A stretch of DNA of 64,000 nt from Roseomonas genomospecies 6 (GTDB lineage: Bacteria > Pseudomonadota > Alphaproteobacteria > Azospirillales > Azospirillaceae). Made by a program: the position numbers and the translations under genes. A model generated the notes under the pieces. The model searched no databases. It saw only the letters and a list, made by a program, of their open reading frames with translations, and had not been told where the DNA came from. Positions 40,524 through 49,337 of the stretch are shown in pieces (position 1 is the stretch's first letter; every line of letters begins with the position of its first letter). The stretch is taken from assembly GCF_008365375.1 (NCBI RefSeq), contig NZ_QOKW01000004.1, forward strand, positions 1 through 64,000, read 5' to 3'.

Positions 40524-41504
40524 TCAGTGCCGCCGCGCCGCCTTCAAAAAGCGCTCGCGGTCGCTGGAGCCGACACGCATGTCGAACACGTCGCCCTCCC
40601 GCTCCATGGTGAGGGGCACGTCCACCCCCGCCGGGCCGAGGCTCCACAGCGCACGGTAGAAGTCGGCCAGCGAGCCCACCGGCTGCCCGGCCACGGCGCG
40701 CACCACGTCGCCGGCCCGCAGTTCCGCCCGTTGCGCCGGCCCGTCCCCGGCCAGTCCGACCAGCACCACCCGCTCCCGCTCGTCCTGCGTGGCATAGAGG
40801 CCGAGCCAGGGCCGCGGCGGGCCGCTGACCCGCCCACGGGTCATCAGGTCGTCCAGGATCGGCTTCAGCAGGTCGATGGGAACGTTCATGTTCAGCGGCA
40901 GCACGCGCTCCTCCGGCGCCCGGTACTGGAGCTGGAGCGAGCCGATCCCCAGCAACTCGCCCCCCGCGCCCAGAATCGCCGTGCCGCCCCAGTTCGGATG
41001 CGCCGGCAGGGTGAACAGCGCGTCGTCGATCATGTATTCCCAGTAGCCGGCGAACTCCTGCCGGGCGACCACCCGCGCGGTCAGAGACCGTTCGCGCCCG
41101 CCGGCCCCGGCCACCACCACGGGATCGCCCAACTGCACATGGCGGGAGGAACCGAGCATCAGCGCCGGCACGCCCAGCGGCGACAGCGCCTGGACCAGCC
41201 CGAATCCGCTGGTGTGATCGTAGGCCACCACATGGGCCTGCACCGCCCGCCCGTCGTTGGTGGTCAGCCAGACCTCCTCGGCCTCCGCGATCAGATAGCC
41301 GATGGTCAGGACCAGCCCGTCCCCGCGGATGACGGCGCCCTGCCCGGCCCGCTCCGTCCCCAGCACGCCGGCGGTGTAGGCGTCCTCCGGGACGCTGGCG
41401 CGAAGCCCCACCACGGCGGACAAGGCGCGGTCCAGGTCATAAGCCAGATCATCCGGGTCGGGTTGGAATTGCGGCGGAATCCGCCAGTCTTCGGACGGTG
41501 GCAT
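40524..41504 (-). CDS. HtrA/S1C-like protein with lost catalytic triad plus PDZ domain
   Basis: 326 residues. The S1C protease fold is visible: GQGAVIRGDGLVLTIGYLI (55-72), then AHVVAYDHTSG (90-100), then PAHPNWGGTAILG (167-179), and a PDZ domain at about 240-310 (RPWLGLYATQDERERVVLVG, LRAGDVVRAVAGQPVG). All three catalytic positions differ from the family: His is Tyr70, the Asp position is Gly100, and the Ser of GNSGG is Trp172. It is therefore predicted to be an inactive protease-like scaffold. The ATG at 41504 has AGAGGAG upstream. No signal peptide is present. Confidence 0.75.
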   Translation of the reverse strand: MPPSEDWRIPPQFQPDPDDLAYDLDRALSAVVGLRASVPEDAYTAGVLGTERAGQGAVIRGDGLVLTIGYLIAEAEEVWLTTNDGRAVQAHVVAYDHTSGFGLVQALSPLGVPALMLGSSRHVQLGDPVVVAGAGGRERSLTARVVARQEFAGYWEYMIDDALFTLPAHPNWGGTAILGAGGELLGIGSLQLQYRAPEERVLPLNMNVPIDLLKPILDDLMTRGRVSGPPRPWLGLYATQDERERVVLVGLAGDGPAQRAELRAGDVVRAVAGQPVGSLADFYRALWSLGPAGVDVPLTMEREGDVFDMRVGSSDRERFLKAARRH

Positions 41505-41683
41505 CGGCGGCTCCTCTGCACGGGGGACGGGCGGTCCCTTCCCCATCGGCTTTATTCTCCATGGCCTTATTTGGGAAGCCGAACGCCGCTGCTAAGCCCG
41601 GCGTTCCGTCCCCCCTCCTCCGCGCGCGAAACCCATGGGCCGCGGCGGTGTTGTCCGGGATCGAGTCACCGAGGGAGGATATG

Positions 41684-42169
41684 ATGGGCCTGTTCGATTT
41701 CTTCCGCCGCGATCATGGCGAAAAGGTGGGCAACGCCGACACCCCCACCGCCGATGAGCTGAAGGCCCACCTTTCGCAGGTCGGCCTGCCGGCGAACGGT
41801 CTGGACATCCAGGTCGCCGACGACACCGTGACCGTCCGCGGCAGCACCGCCTCGCAGGAGGAGAAGGAGAAGATCGCGGTGGCGCTGGGCAACGTGAAGG
41901 GCGTGTCGCGCGTGGACGACCAGACCGCGGTCATCGCCAAGGACCAGGGACCGGGCGGGCCGGACCAGCCGACCGTGCCGCCCACGGAGCAGCCGGCCGG
42001 CCAAACGCGGTTCCACACGGTGGAGAAGGGCGACACCCTGTCCGCCATCGCCAAGAAGGTCTACGGCGACCCGAACCGCTACGCGGCCATTTTCGAGGCG
42101 AACAAGCCGATGTTGAAGGACCCGAACAAGATCTACCCCGGTCAGGTCCTGCGCATCCCGCAGCAGTGA
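41684..42169 (+). CDS. kbp: BON-LysM protein (Kbp/YgaU-like)
   Basis: 161 residues beginning MGLFDFF. It has a BON domain (about 25-85: LKAHLSQVGLPANGLDIQVA, TVTVRGSTASQEEKEKIA) and a LysM domain (110-160: FHTVEKGDTLSAIAKKVYGD, IYPGQVLRIPQQ), the exact layout of the E. coli potassium-binding protein Kbp/YgaU. No signal peptide. GGGAGGA precedes the start region; of two adjacent ATGs, the second has better spacing. The role is likely potassium sensing under osmotic change, though LysM could also bind peptidoglycan. Confidence 0.8.
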   Translation: MGLFDFFRRDHGEKVGNADTPTADELKAHLSQVGLPANGLDIQVADDTVTVRGSTASQEEKEKIAVALGNVKGVSRVDDQTAVIAKDQGPGGPDQPTVPPTEQPAGQTRFHTVEKGDTLSAIAKKVYGDPNRYAAIFEANKPMLKDPNKIYPGQVLRIPQQ

Positions 42170-42329
42170 CGGGGCGTCTTCCCGCGGCGGGGATGAACGC
42201 CCGCCGCGGGTTCGGTCCGCAGAGGTGCAGATCGCACCGGATTCCCCCATAAGTCCGACCGATCTCGAATTGCTCCGCCCAGGCCGGACCGGCAGGCTTG
42301 CCTCCACAACCGGCAGGGAGGCGCAGGCC

Positions 42330-43217
42330 ATGAAGATTATGCAGTATCCGACCGAACTGATTCCGCGGTTCGCTTCGAACAATCTGGGCACGCACAAGAC
42401 GCTGCCGTCCTGCGTCGAACTGCTGGCGGGGCTGGGCGATGCGGAGAAGGCGTTCAACTCGATCACTTGGAACAAGCTGATGCTCCAGGCCCTCGCCAAG
42501 CCGGCGCCGTTGGACGACGACACCATCAGCGTCTACGAAAGCGAGGTCGACAACGCCATCGACCGCGTGTTCCGCAAGATGAAGATGGTCAACACGCTGG
42601 CCGCCGCGGCCGCCAAGGATCTGGGCACCCTGGCGAAGAAGGACCCCAAGGACGCGGAGGCGAAGAAGGCCCTGGCTTTCGCCAAGTCGGTGCCCGGCAT
42701 CACCGCGAAATCCGTCAAGGCCCTTGAGGAAGGCATCGCCAAGGACCGCAAGGACATCAAGGCGCGGCTGGAGAAGGACGAGGCGGCCTATGAGAAGCAG
42801 CGCAAGGCGGCCGAAAAGGCGCAGGCGCAAACCAACGGCGGCCAGTTCGTGAACCCCTTCGTCAACAAGAAGATGGATGAAGTCCTGAAAAGCAGCAAGC
42901 TGACGCTTCTGCTGCACGCCTTCGCCAAGACGGAGCACACCGACGAGAACATCGAGTTCCTGTCGATCACGCGCAAGGGCGTCGACCAGCGGGGCGCGCT
43001 GAAGCTCTACAACCTGTACATCGACGTGAATGGGGCGAAAAGCCTGAACATCTCGAACCAGCAGCGCACCGATTTCGCCAACGGGATCGGCAACGGTGCT
43101 TATGTTGGCGTTCTGAAGAGCATCCGGTCCCATATCCTGCTCGTCGCCAACGACGAAACCCTGGTGCGGGCACGAAAGCTCGATGAACCCGCCCTGCGCA
43201 AGCTCGGCTACAAGTGA
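42330..43217 (+). CDS. Helical coiled-coil protein of unknown function
   Basis: 295 residues from the ATG at 42330, nine bases after GGGAGG. No signal peptide, no membrane segment. The middle is Lys/Ala/Glu rich coiled coil (LAKKDPKDAEAKKALAFAKS, KDRKDIKARLEKDEAAYEKQ), and the C-terminal third has a compact hydrophobic pattern (LTLLLHAFAKTEHTDENIEF). No family recognised. A gene of similar composition, but no clear sequence identity, lies at 62952. Convergent with the YehW-like permease gene. Confidence 0.6.
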   Translation: MKIMQYPTELIPRFASNNLGTHKTLPSCVELLAGLGDAEKAFNSITWNKLMLQALAKPAPLDDDTISVYESEVDNAIDRVFRKMKMVNTLAAAAAKDLGTLAKKDPKDAEAKKALAFAKSVPGITAKSVKALEEGIAKDRKDIKARLEKDEAAYEKQRKAAEKAQAQTNGGQFVNPFVNKKMDEVLKSSKLTLLLHAFAKTEHTDENIEFLSITRKGVDQRGALKLYNLYIDVNGAKSLNISNQQRTDFANGIGNGAYVGVLKSIRSHILLVANDETLVRARKLDEPALRKLGYK

Positions 43218-43236
43218 CGCCGTAGGGCGCCTGCCC

Positions 43237-43986
43237 TCAGGCGGCGCCCCTCCAGCGGGTGAGCAGCGCCGCCAGCCGGTCGAACCCGGCGTCCAGCACC
43301 ACCGCCAGGGCCGCGACGATGACCGCGCCCTGCACGACGTAGGCGGGGTTGGACCCGTTCAGCCCGATGATGATCGGCAGGCCCAGAGTCTTCGCCCCGA
43401 CCGTGGAGGCGATGGCGGCGGTTCCAAGATTGACGACCGCCGCCGTCCGCACCCCGGCCAGGATCACCGGGGCGGCCAACGGCAGTTCCACCCGCAGCAG
43501 GATGTCTCCCGCCCCCATGCCCATGCCGCGCGCCGCCTCGCGCACCGGCTCGGGCACCGATTCCAGCCCCGCCACCGTGTTCTCCACGATGGGGAGCAGC
43601 CCGTAGAGCGTCAGCGCGATCAGCGCCGGGGCGGGGCCGAAGCCCAGCACGGGGACGGAGACGGCCAGGACGGCCACCGGCGGAAAGGTCTGGCCCATGG
43701 CCGCCACGGCGTCCAGGACGCCGCGGAACTCCGCCCCGAAGGGCCGCGTCACCGCGATGCCCGCCGCCCCGCCCAGGACGACGGCGGCCAGGGTCGAGGC
43801 GCCGACCAGCGCCAGATGGTCCAGGGTCAGCGCCAGAAAGCTGTCGGCCTCGTACAGGGGCCGGTCGAGCGTTGGAAAGACCACGGCGAACAGCGGCTTC
43901 AGCGCCGGCATGCCGAGCACCAGCGCCGCCAGGATCAGCAGGCCCAGGACCAGCCGGTCCGCCATCACGCTCCGGATGCCGTTCAT
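43237..43986 (-). CDS. yehW: Osmoprotectant ABC permease (YehW-like)
   Basis: 249 residues, about five helices (LVLGLLILAALVLGMPAL, LTLDHLALVGASTLAAVVLG). The coupling loop reads AARGMGMGAGDILLRVELPL. It is one of two permeases in a binding protein-permease-ATPase-permease operon with the same gene order as E. coli yehZYXW, where the system imports glycine betaine-like solutes under osmotic or stationary-phase stress. It is the last gene, 11 bases after the ATPase. Confidence 0.85.
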   Translation of the reverse strand: MNGIRSVMADRLVLGLLILAALVLGMPALKPLFAVVFPTLDRPLYEADSFLALTLDHLALVGASTLAAVVLGGAAGIAVTRPFGAEFRGVLDAVAAMGQTFPPVAVLAVSVPVLGFGPAPALIALTLYGLLPIVENTVAGLESVPEPVREAARGMGMGAGDILLRVELPLAAPVILAGVRTAAVVNLGTAAIASTVGAKTLGLPIIIGLNGSNPAYVVQGAVIVAALAVVLDAGFDRLAALLTRWRGAA

Positions 43987-43996
43987 GAGACGACGG

Positions 43997-44935
43997 TCAT
44001 GGCCGGTCCGGCGGACGCACGAGGTCCGCGAGGTGGAGGACGCCCGCCGGGCGCCCCTGTCCGTCCGTCACCGGCAGCCGGTCGGTGCCCCGCGCCACCA
44101 TCTCCGCCAGCGCGTGACGGAGGGGGGCTTCCGCCCGCAGGGGCTCGCCGGGGGCCGTTTCGCCGGTCCGCAGACGCTCCGCCACGGTTTCCACGGCCAG
44201 CCGCTTCAGCCCCCAATCCTCGCGCCCCACCAGATCGCGCACCGTGCCGCCGGCGGGGCGGGTCAGGATGTCCAGCGGCGTGCCGGTCTGCACCAGACGC
44301 CCGCGGTCGAGCACGGCGATCTGGCTGGCGAGAGTCAGCGCCTCGTCCATGTCGTGGGTGACGAAGACGATGGTGGTGCCGGTCGCCTTGTGGATCGCCG
44401 CCATCTCTGCCTGCAGGGCCCCGCGGGTGATCGGGTCGAGCGCGCTGAACGGCTCGTCCATCAGCAGGATGTGCGGCTCCGCCGCCAGCGCGCGGGCCAC
44501 GCCGACGCGCTGCTGCTGCCCGCCCGAGAGCTGGTGCGGGTAGGCGCCCCGGTAGCGCTCCGGGTCGAGGTTGAGGAGGGTCAGAAGCTCCGTCACCCGG
44601 TCGCGCACCCGCGCCTTGGGCCAGCCGAGCAGGTCCGGCACGGTGGCGATGTTGCGCTCCACCGTCCAATGCGGGAACAGCCCGACGTTCTGGATGACGT
44701 AGCCCATGCGGCGGCGCAGCGCTTCGGGCTTCAGGCGGGCAATGTCCTCCCCCTCCACCCGGATGGTGCCCTCGTCTGGCGCGATCAGCCGGTTCATCAT
44801 CTTCAGAACCGTGGACTTGCCGGAGCCGGACGGCCCGATCAGCACGCGGAACTCCCCTGCCGCCACGGTGAAGGACAGGCCATCCACTGCGGTCCAGGCA
44901 CCGAACCGCTTGGTCACCCCTTCGAACGCGATCAC
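43997..44935 (-). CDS. yehX: Osmoprotectant ABC ATPase (YehX/OpuCA-like) with CBS region
   Basis: 312 residues. Walker A is GPSGSGKST (34-42), signature [15 protein letters not shown], Walker [14 protein letters not shown]-loop VTHDM. The C-terminal part (about 250-305: [32 protein letters not shown]) is a CBS-type domain, which in OpuCA-like ATPases senses ionic strength. Translation starts at a GTG at 44935 whose GTGA overlaps the upstream permease stop; the much longer open frame is not used. Confidence 0.9.
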   Translation of the reverse strand: MIAFEGVTKRFGAWTAVDGLSFTVAAGEFRVLIGPSGSGKSTVLKMMNRLIAPDEGTIRVEGEDIARLKPEALRRRMGYVIQNVGLFPHWTVERNIATVPDLLGWPKARVRDRVTELLTLLNLDPERYRGAYPHQLSGGQQQRVGVARALAAEPHILLMDEPFSALDPITRGALQAEMAAIHKATGTTIVFVTHDMDEALTLASQIAVLDRGRLVQTGTPLDILTRPAGGTVRDLVGREDWGLKRLAVETVAERLRTGETAPGEPLRAEAPLRHALAEMVARGTDRLPVTDGQGRPAGVLHLADLVRPPDRP

Positions 44936-46077
44936 GCCACCGGTCTCCCCACCCTCGACAAGGCCAGGGCGGAGGCCAGCTTCAGCACGGCGTCGGCGGC
45001 GACCGCCAGCAGGATCACCGGCACCGCCCCCAGCAGCACGAGGTCCAGCGCGTTGGCGAACAGCCCCTGGAACATGATGGCCCCCAGCCCGCCCGCTCCG
45101 ATCAGCGCCGCCACCGCCGCCAGCCCGACCGCCTGAACCAGCGTGATCCGCAGCCCGGACAGCAGGACCGGCAGGGCCAGCGGCACCTCCACCCGCCAGA
45201 AGACCTGGCGCGGAGTCATGCCCATGCCCCGTGCGGCCTCCCGCACCGGCTCCGGCACGCCGGCCAGCCCCGCCGCGCAGTTGCGCGCGATGGGCAGCAG
45301 CGAATAGAGCGTCAGGGCGATCACCGCCGGCACCGGCCCCACCCCGCCGACCCCCAGGGCCGACAACGGCGCCAGAAGCAGCCCGAACAGGGCGATGGAC
45401 GGGATCGTCTGCACGACGTTCAGCACCGGGAAGACCAGCCGCCCCACGGCGGGCGAGCGCTGCGCCGACACCCCCAGCGGCACACCGATCAGCAGCGTCG
45501 GCACCAGGGCCGCCGCGACCAGGGCGGCGTGGCGCAGCACGGCGGCGGCGAAGACGTCCCGCTGGTTGGCGTATTCCTTCATGATCGAAAGCTGGTCGAG
45601 ATGCCCGGTGGCCAGTTGCCCGCCGATCAGCGCCGCCGCCAGCGCGCCCACGGCGATCCGCCCGACCGGCCCCAGCCCCAGCCGCCGCACCCCGTCGAGC
45701 ACGGCCAGCAGAGCCGCCGCCTCCATCACCCAGAATCCCGCCCCGAAGGAGGTCCGCGCCGCCGGGGCCGCCGTCGCGGCGAGCAGCGCCGCGTGCTGCC
45801 CCGCCAGCCAGACCAGCCCCGCCGCGGACAGAACGCCCGCCCCGGCATAGAGGGCGTTCACCACCCGCCCGACGCGCAGGAACGGCACCGCCAGCAGCGC
45901 GGCAAACGGCAGCAGCGCCACCCCGTTCCATCCGCCGCCAGCCACCGCGCTCAGCGGGATGCCCTTCCCCGACAGCAGCCGGTTCGGCGCGAAGCCGAGG
46001 AACGGCAGGGCCAGCGCCGCCGCCACGATGACGGCGCCGAGCAGCAGGGCCACGCGGTTGTGAGGACGCCGGGTCAT
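44932..46077 (-). CDS. yehY: Osmoprotectant ABC permease with long N-terminal membrane region (YehY-like)
   Basis: 381 residues, matching the size of E. coli YehY and longer than ordinary permeases. The N-terminal half (about 1-165) has five or so extra helices ([40 protein letters not shown]). The C-terminal half is the permease core with [20 protein letters not shown] and [20 protein letters not shown]. The stop overlaps the ATPase start by four bases. With YehW it forms the transmembrane channel. Confidence 0.9.
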   Translation of the reverse strand: MTRRPHNRVALLLGAVIVAAALALPFLGFAPNRLLSGKGIPLSAVAGGGWNGVALLPFAALLAVPFLRVGRVVNALYAGAGVLSAAGLVWLAGQHAALLAATAAPAARTSFGAGFWVMEAAALLAVLDGVRRLGLGPVGRIAVGALAAALIGGQLATGHLDQLSIMKEYANQRDVFAAAVLRHAALVAAALVPTLLIGVPLGVSAQRSPAVGRLVFPVLNVVQTIPSIALFGLLLAPLSALGVGGVGPVPAVIALTLYSLLPIARNCAAGLAGVPEPVREAARGMGMTPRQVFWRVEVPLALPVLLSGLRITLVQAVGLAAVAALIGAGGLGAIMFQGLFANALDLVLLGAVPVILLAVAADAVLKLASALALSRVGRPVA

Positions 46078-46097
46078 CCCGCCGGTTCAGGACGCCA

Positions 46098-47018
46098 TCA
46101 ATTCAGGAAGCCCTTCGACTTCAGATAAGCGGTGGCGACCGTCCGCAGGTCCTGCCCTTCCACGGAAATCTTCGCGTTCAGCCCGCGCAGGGTTTCGGTG
46201 TCCAGCGACTTGAAGACCGGGTCCAGAAGCTCCTGAATCCGGGGAAGGGCGTCCAGCACGCCGTCGCGGATGGTCGGGGCCGGAGCGTAGACCATCTGCG
46301 CGCCCTTGGTGTCCTTCATCACCACGAGGTCCAGGGCCGCGATGGCGCCGTCCGTCCCGTAGACCATGGCGGTGTTGACGCCGGACGTGCCTTCCGCCGC
46401 CGCCCGGATGGTCGCCGCCGTGTCGCCGCCGGCCAGCACCAGGATCTGGTCGGGCTTCAGCGTGAATCCGTAGGCCTTCTGGAAGGAGGGCAGCGCCGCC
46501 GGGCTTTCCACGAACTCCGCCGAGGCGGCGAGCTTCGCCGTGCCTCCGGCACCGACCCAGCGCGCGAAATCCTCCATGGTGGCGAGGCTGTTGGGCGCCG
46601 CCACGTCCCGGCGGAGCGCGATGGCCCAGGTGTTGCTGGCGGGCGCCGGGGCCAGCCAGACGATGTTGTGCTTGTCCCGGTCGAGCTGCTTCACCGTCTC
46701 GTAGCCGGCGGCGGCGTTCTTCCAGGCCGGATCATTTTCGAGGTTGAAGAAGAAGGCGCCGTTGCCGGTGTATTCCGGATAGATGTCGATCTCCCCGGCC
46801 AGCAGCGCGCTGCGCACGATGCGGGTGGGGCCGAGCTGGATCTTGTTCTCCACCGGGATGCCGTTGGCCTCCAGCACCTGAAGGATCATGGTGCCGAGCA
46901 GACCACTCTCGGCGTCCAGCTTCGACCCGACGCGCACCTTGTCCGCCGCCGCAGCGCTCCCCGCCGTCAGCAGCGCGCCCAGCGCAAGGGCGGCCACCGC
47001 CCGAATCACACGCCGCAT
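46098..47018 (-). CDS. osmF: Osmoprotectant-binding periplasmic protein (YehZ/OsmF-like)
   Basis: 306 residues from the Met at 47018 (GGGAGG nine bases before). The signal peptide is MRRVIRAVAALALGALLTAG with cleavage after about residue 25. The OpuAC-type mature part reads VRVGSKLDAESGLLGTMILQ, LAGEIDIYPEYTGNGAFFF and ends KISVEGQDLRTVATAYLKSK. The conserved PEYTG block is characteristic of YehZ/ProX-like glycine betaine-type binding proteins. It is the first gene of the osmoprotectant operon, 21 bases before YehY. Confidence 0.9.
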   Translation of the reverse strand: MRRVIRAVAALALGALLTAGSAAAADKVRVGSKLDAESGLLGTMILQVLEANGIPVENKIQLGPTRIVRSALLAGEIDIYPEYTGNGAFFFNLENDPAWKNAAAGYETVKQLDRDKHNIVWLAPAPASNTWAIALRRDVAAPNSLATMEDFARWVGAGGTAKLAASAEFVESPAALPSFQKAYGFTLKPDQILVLAGGDTAATIRAAAEGTSGVNTAMVYGTDGAIAALDLVVMKDTKGAQMVYAPAPTIRDGVLDALPRIQELLDPVFKSLDTETLRGLNAKISVEGQDLRTVATAYLKSKGFLN

Positions 47019-47133
47019 CGCCCGCATCCTCCCGACCGTCGTCCGTTCTGTCCGTCCGCTAGGATGGGGAAGCCGGCCCGCCGCGGCAACCCGCCCTTTC
47101 CGCCTGTGCGGTCCTCCATTTTGGAGAATGGGG

Positions 47134-48219
47134 TCACGCCGTGACGTGGTCCTCCGCGTCACGGGCCGCCCGCGCCCCGGCACCCTCGACCCAGCCGCCC
47201 AGTTCGCGCTCCACGATGTCGGCCAGGAAGGCGATGTGGTCCGGATGGTCGTTCAGGCAGGGGATGTAGGTGAAACGCTCGCCACCCGCGGCCATGAAGG
47301 CGTCCTTCACCTGGAACTGGATTTCCTCCAGCGTCTCCACGCAGTCGGCGGAGAAGCCCGGAGCGATCACCGCGATCTTCGTCTTCCCGGAACGGGCCAG
47401 TTCCTCCACCGTCTTGTCGGTGTAGGGCTTCAGCCACTCCGCCTTGCCGAAGCGCGACTGGAAACTGTATTGCACGCGCCCCGGCTCCCAGCCCAGACGC
47501 TCCGCCAGCAGGCGCGCGGTCTTCACGCAGAAGCAGTGGTACGGATCGCCGCGGTCCAGATAGGCCTTCGGCAATCCGTGGAAGCTCGCCAGCAGCACGT
47601 CCGGCGTGTGGTCCAGCGCCGCGATGTGCCGCACCACCGAGCGGGCCAGCGCCTCGATGTAGCCCGGCTCGTCATGATAGGCGGGGACGGTGCGGACCGC
47701 CGGCTGCCAGCGCATCGCCATCAGCTTGCGGAAGGCCTGATCGTTGGCCGTCGCCGTGGTGGTCGCCGAATATTGCGGATAGAGCGGGAACAGCAGGATG
47801 CGGTCGCAGCCCTGGTCCTTCAGCCTCTGGATCGCCGGTCCGACCGCCGGCTGGCCGTAGCGCATGGCCCAATCCACCAGCACGGCGCCGCCGTGGCGCG
47901 CCTCCAGGGCCGCCGCCACGCCTTCCGCCTGGGCGCGGGTGACGGTCTTCAGCGGGCTTTCGTTCCGCTCCTCGTTCCAGATGCTTTTGTAGGCATGGCC
48001 GCTCTTGCCCGGGCGCACGGTCAGGATGATGCCGTTCAGCACCGGCCACCAGACCGCCTTCGGCACCTCGATCACGCGGGGGTCCGACAGGAACTCCTTC
48101 AGATAGCGGCGCATCGACCAGTAGTCGGTCGCCTCCGGCGTTCCGAGATTCATCAGAAGCACACCGACGCGGCGGGCGGGAACCGGCGGATGGTCGGCGG
48201 GCTTGGGAATGGGCAGCAT
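47134..48219 (-). CDS. hemH: Ferrochelatase
   Basis: 361 residues if started at the Met at 48219 (GAGGTG ten bases before); 48273 would add 18. The family pattern is clear: VGVLLMNLGTPEATDYWSMR, ERNESPLKTVTRAQAEG, LLFPLYPQYSATTTATAND, LLASFHGLPKAYLDRGDPYH (with the conserved His) and YSFQSRFGKAEWLKPYTDKT. It inserts iron into protoporphyrin IX, the last step of haem synthesis, and the FH-family Cys residues (YHCFCVKT) are present. It stands alone between the osmoprotectant operon and the GntR/FCD gene. Confidence 0.95.
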   Translation of the reverse strand: MLPIPKPADHPPVPARRVGVLLMNLGTPEATDYWSMRRYLKEFLSDPRVIEVPKAVWWPVLNGIILTVRPGKSGHAYKSIWNEERNESPLKTVTRAQAEGVAAALEARHGGAVLVDWAMRYGQPAVGPAIQRLKDQGCDRILLFPLYPQYSATTTATANDQAFRKLMAMRWQPAVRTVPAYHDEPGYIEALARSVVRHIAALDHTPDVLLASFHGLPKAYLDRGDPYHCFCVKTARLLAERLGWEPGRVQYSFQSRFGKAEWLKPYTDKTVEELARSGKTKIAVIAPGFSADCVETLEEIQFQVKDAFMAAGGERFTYIPCLNDHPDHIAFLADIVERELGGWVEGAGARAARDAEDHVTA

Positions 48220-48341
48220 GATGTCGGTCACCTCGATGTCGCGGCGGGCAGCATAATAGCGGGCCGAACCCATCGGAAGCAGCCCTTTGTCCCTATGCCG
48301 GCGATAGGGCCGGGCTATCCTCCGACCGTTCGAACAGCGTC

Positions 48342-49070
48342 TTACGTCCGATCCGCGAAAACGGATTTCAGATCGACCGCGCCATCCGGTCGCAGGTCCA
48401 GGTCGAGCTGACGTTCCACCGAGTCGAGATGGTCCATCATCAGGCGCACCGCCTCGCCCGGCGGGCCGGCCTCCAGCGCCTCCACGAACCGCCGGTGCTC
48501 GGTGGCGGAGCAGGAATGGGACGACCGCCGTTCGAAGGCCGCGATGGCGAGGCCGGAGCGGTCGATCAGGTCGGCCAGGATGCCGGCCAGCGTGGCGTTC
48601 CCGGCGAAGTCGGCCAGCAGAAGGTGGAATTGCCCGGACAGGCGGATCAGCGCCATGCGGTCGCCGGCCCGGTCGGCCTCCTCCTCCTGCGCCAGATGGG
48701 CGCGCAGCTTTGCCGACGTCTCCTCCGGCAGGGGGCGGGGCGCGCGCTCCAGCGCCTCCACCACGGCGCGTTCGATCACCCGGCGGGCCTCGAACACCTC
48801 GCGCGCCTCCCGCGCGGTGGGCTTGGCGACGAAGGCGCCGCGGTTGGGAATCAGGGTCACCACCCGCCGCTGCGACAGCACAAGCAGCACCTTGCGCACC
48901 CGTTCCCGGCTGACGCCGAACACCTCCGCCAGGCTCTCCTCGGCCAGTTTGGTGCCGGGCGGCAGACGGCGGTCGGCGATGGCCTCGCCGATGCTGCGGA
49001 CGATGCGGGCTTCCGCCCCCTCTCCCCGTCCCCGGACGGCGCGGCGGGGCGCGCTCAGGATGGTTTTCAT
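48342..49070 (-). CDS. GntR/FCD-family transcription regulator
   Basis: 242 residues. The winged helix at 18-80 reads RIVRSIGEAIADRRLPPGTK, EVFGVSRERVRKVLL and RGAFVAKP, followed by an FCD effector domain (about 90-225: EARRVIERAVVEALERAPRP, FHLLLADFAGNATLAGILAD). FCD regulators bind small carboxylates or amino acids. It is divergent from an ABC importer. Two identical TTGTGCACAA palindromes lie between the divergent starts, next to each promoter, which fits autoregulation and control of the importer. Confidence 0.9.
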   Translation of the reverse strand: MKTILSAPRRAVRGRGEGAEARIVRSIGEAIADRRLPPGTKLAEESLAEVFGVSRERVRKVLLVLSQRRVVTLIPNRGAFVAKPTAREAREVFEARRVIERAVVEALERAPRPLPEETSAKLRAHLAQEEEADRAGDRMALIRLSGQFHLLLADFAGNATLAGILADLIDRSGLAIAAFERRSSHSCSATEHRRFVEALEAGPPGEAVRLMMDHLDSVERQLDLDLRPDGAVDLKSVFADRT

Positions 49071-49105
49071 GATGGCACGGGCGCTGTTCAGATCGTCGCC
49101 GCGGA

Positions 49106-49115
49106 TTGTGCACAA
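49106..49115. promoter_or_regulatory. TTGTGCACAA palindrome, candidate FCD-regulator operator (regulator side)
   Basis: A perfect 10-bp palindrome in GGATTGTGCACAAAA, about 36 bases upstream of the regulator start. The same 14-base context recurs at 49314-49323, and a half-matching CATGCACAAT lies near 49177. GntR/FCD sites are short palindromes like this. Confidence 0.65.
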
Positions 49116-49313
49116 AACGGACCAGCGGAGAAACGCAGCCGTCGCACCCTGCCCATGCAACGGGCACAGCCCTCCCATGCACAATTTCGCGCCACAGCGC
49201 CGAAATCCTGACCATTCGCCGAATCTCCGCGCCGAAAAACGCCCGGATTCCGCCATTCCTACGCTGGCATGGAACTTGCGGATGTCTCCGTCAGCCGCAA
49301 CCGGCCCCACGGA

Positions 49314-49323
49314 TTGTGCACAA
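49314..49323. promoter_or_regulatory. TTGTGCACAA palindrome, candidate FCD-regulator operator (importer side)
   Basis: A second copy, again in GGATTGTGCACAAAA, 14 bases before the ATPase start at 49338. A repressor here would block transcription or ribosome access of the importer operon. Confidence 0.7.
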
Positions 49324-49337
49324 AATCGGAGACGATC

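Noticed and set aside
43997..45931. 644-codon frame containing the YehX-like ATPase
   Set aside because: Only the part from 44935 is the ATPase; the upstream part is Arg/Gly/Ala rich and antiparallel in frame to the YehY permease, which is clearly the real gene there.
47134..49215. 693-codon frame ending in ferrochelatase
   Set aside because: Only the portion from about 48219-48273 matches HemH; the rest is low-complexity shadow of the GntR/FCD gene.
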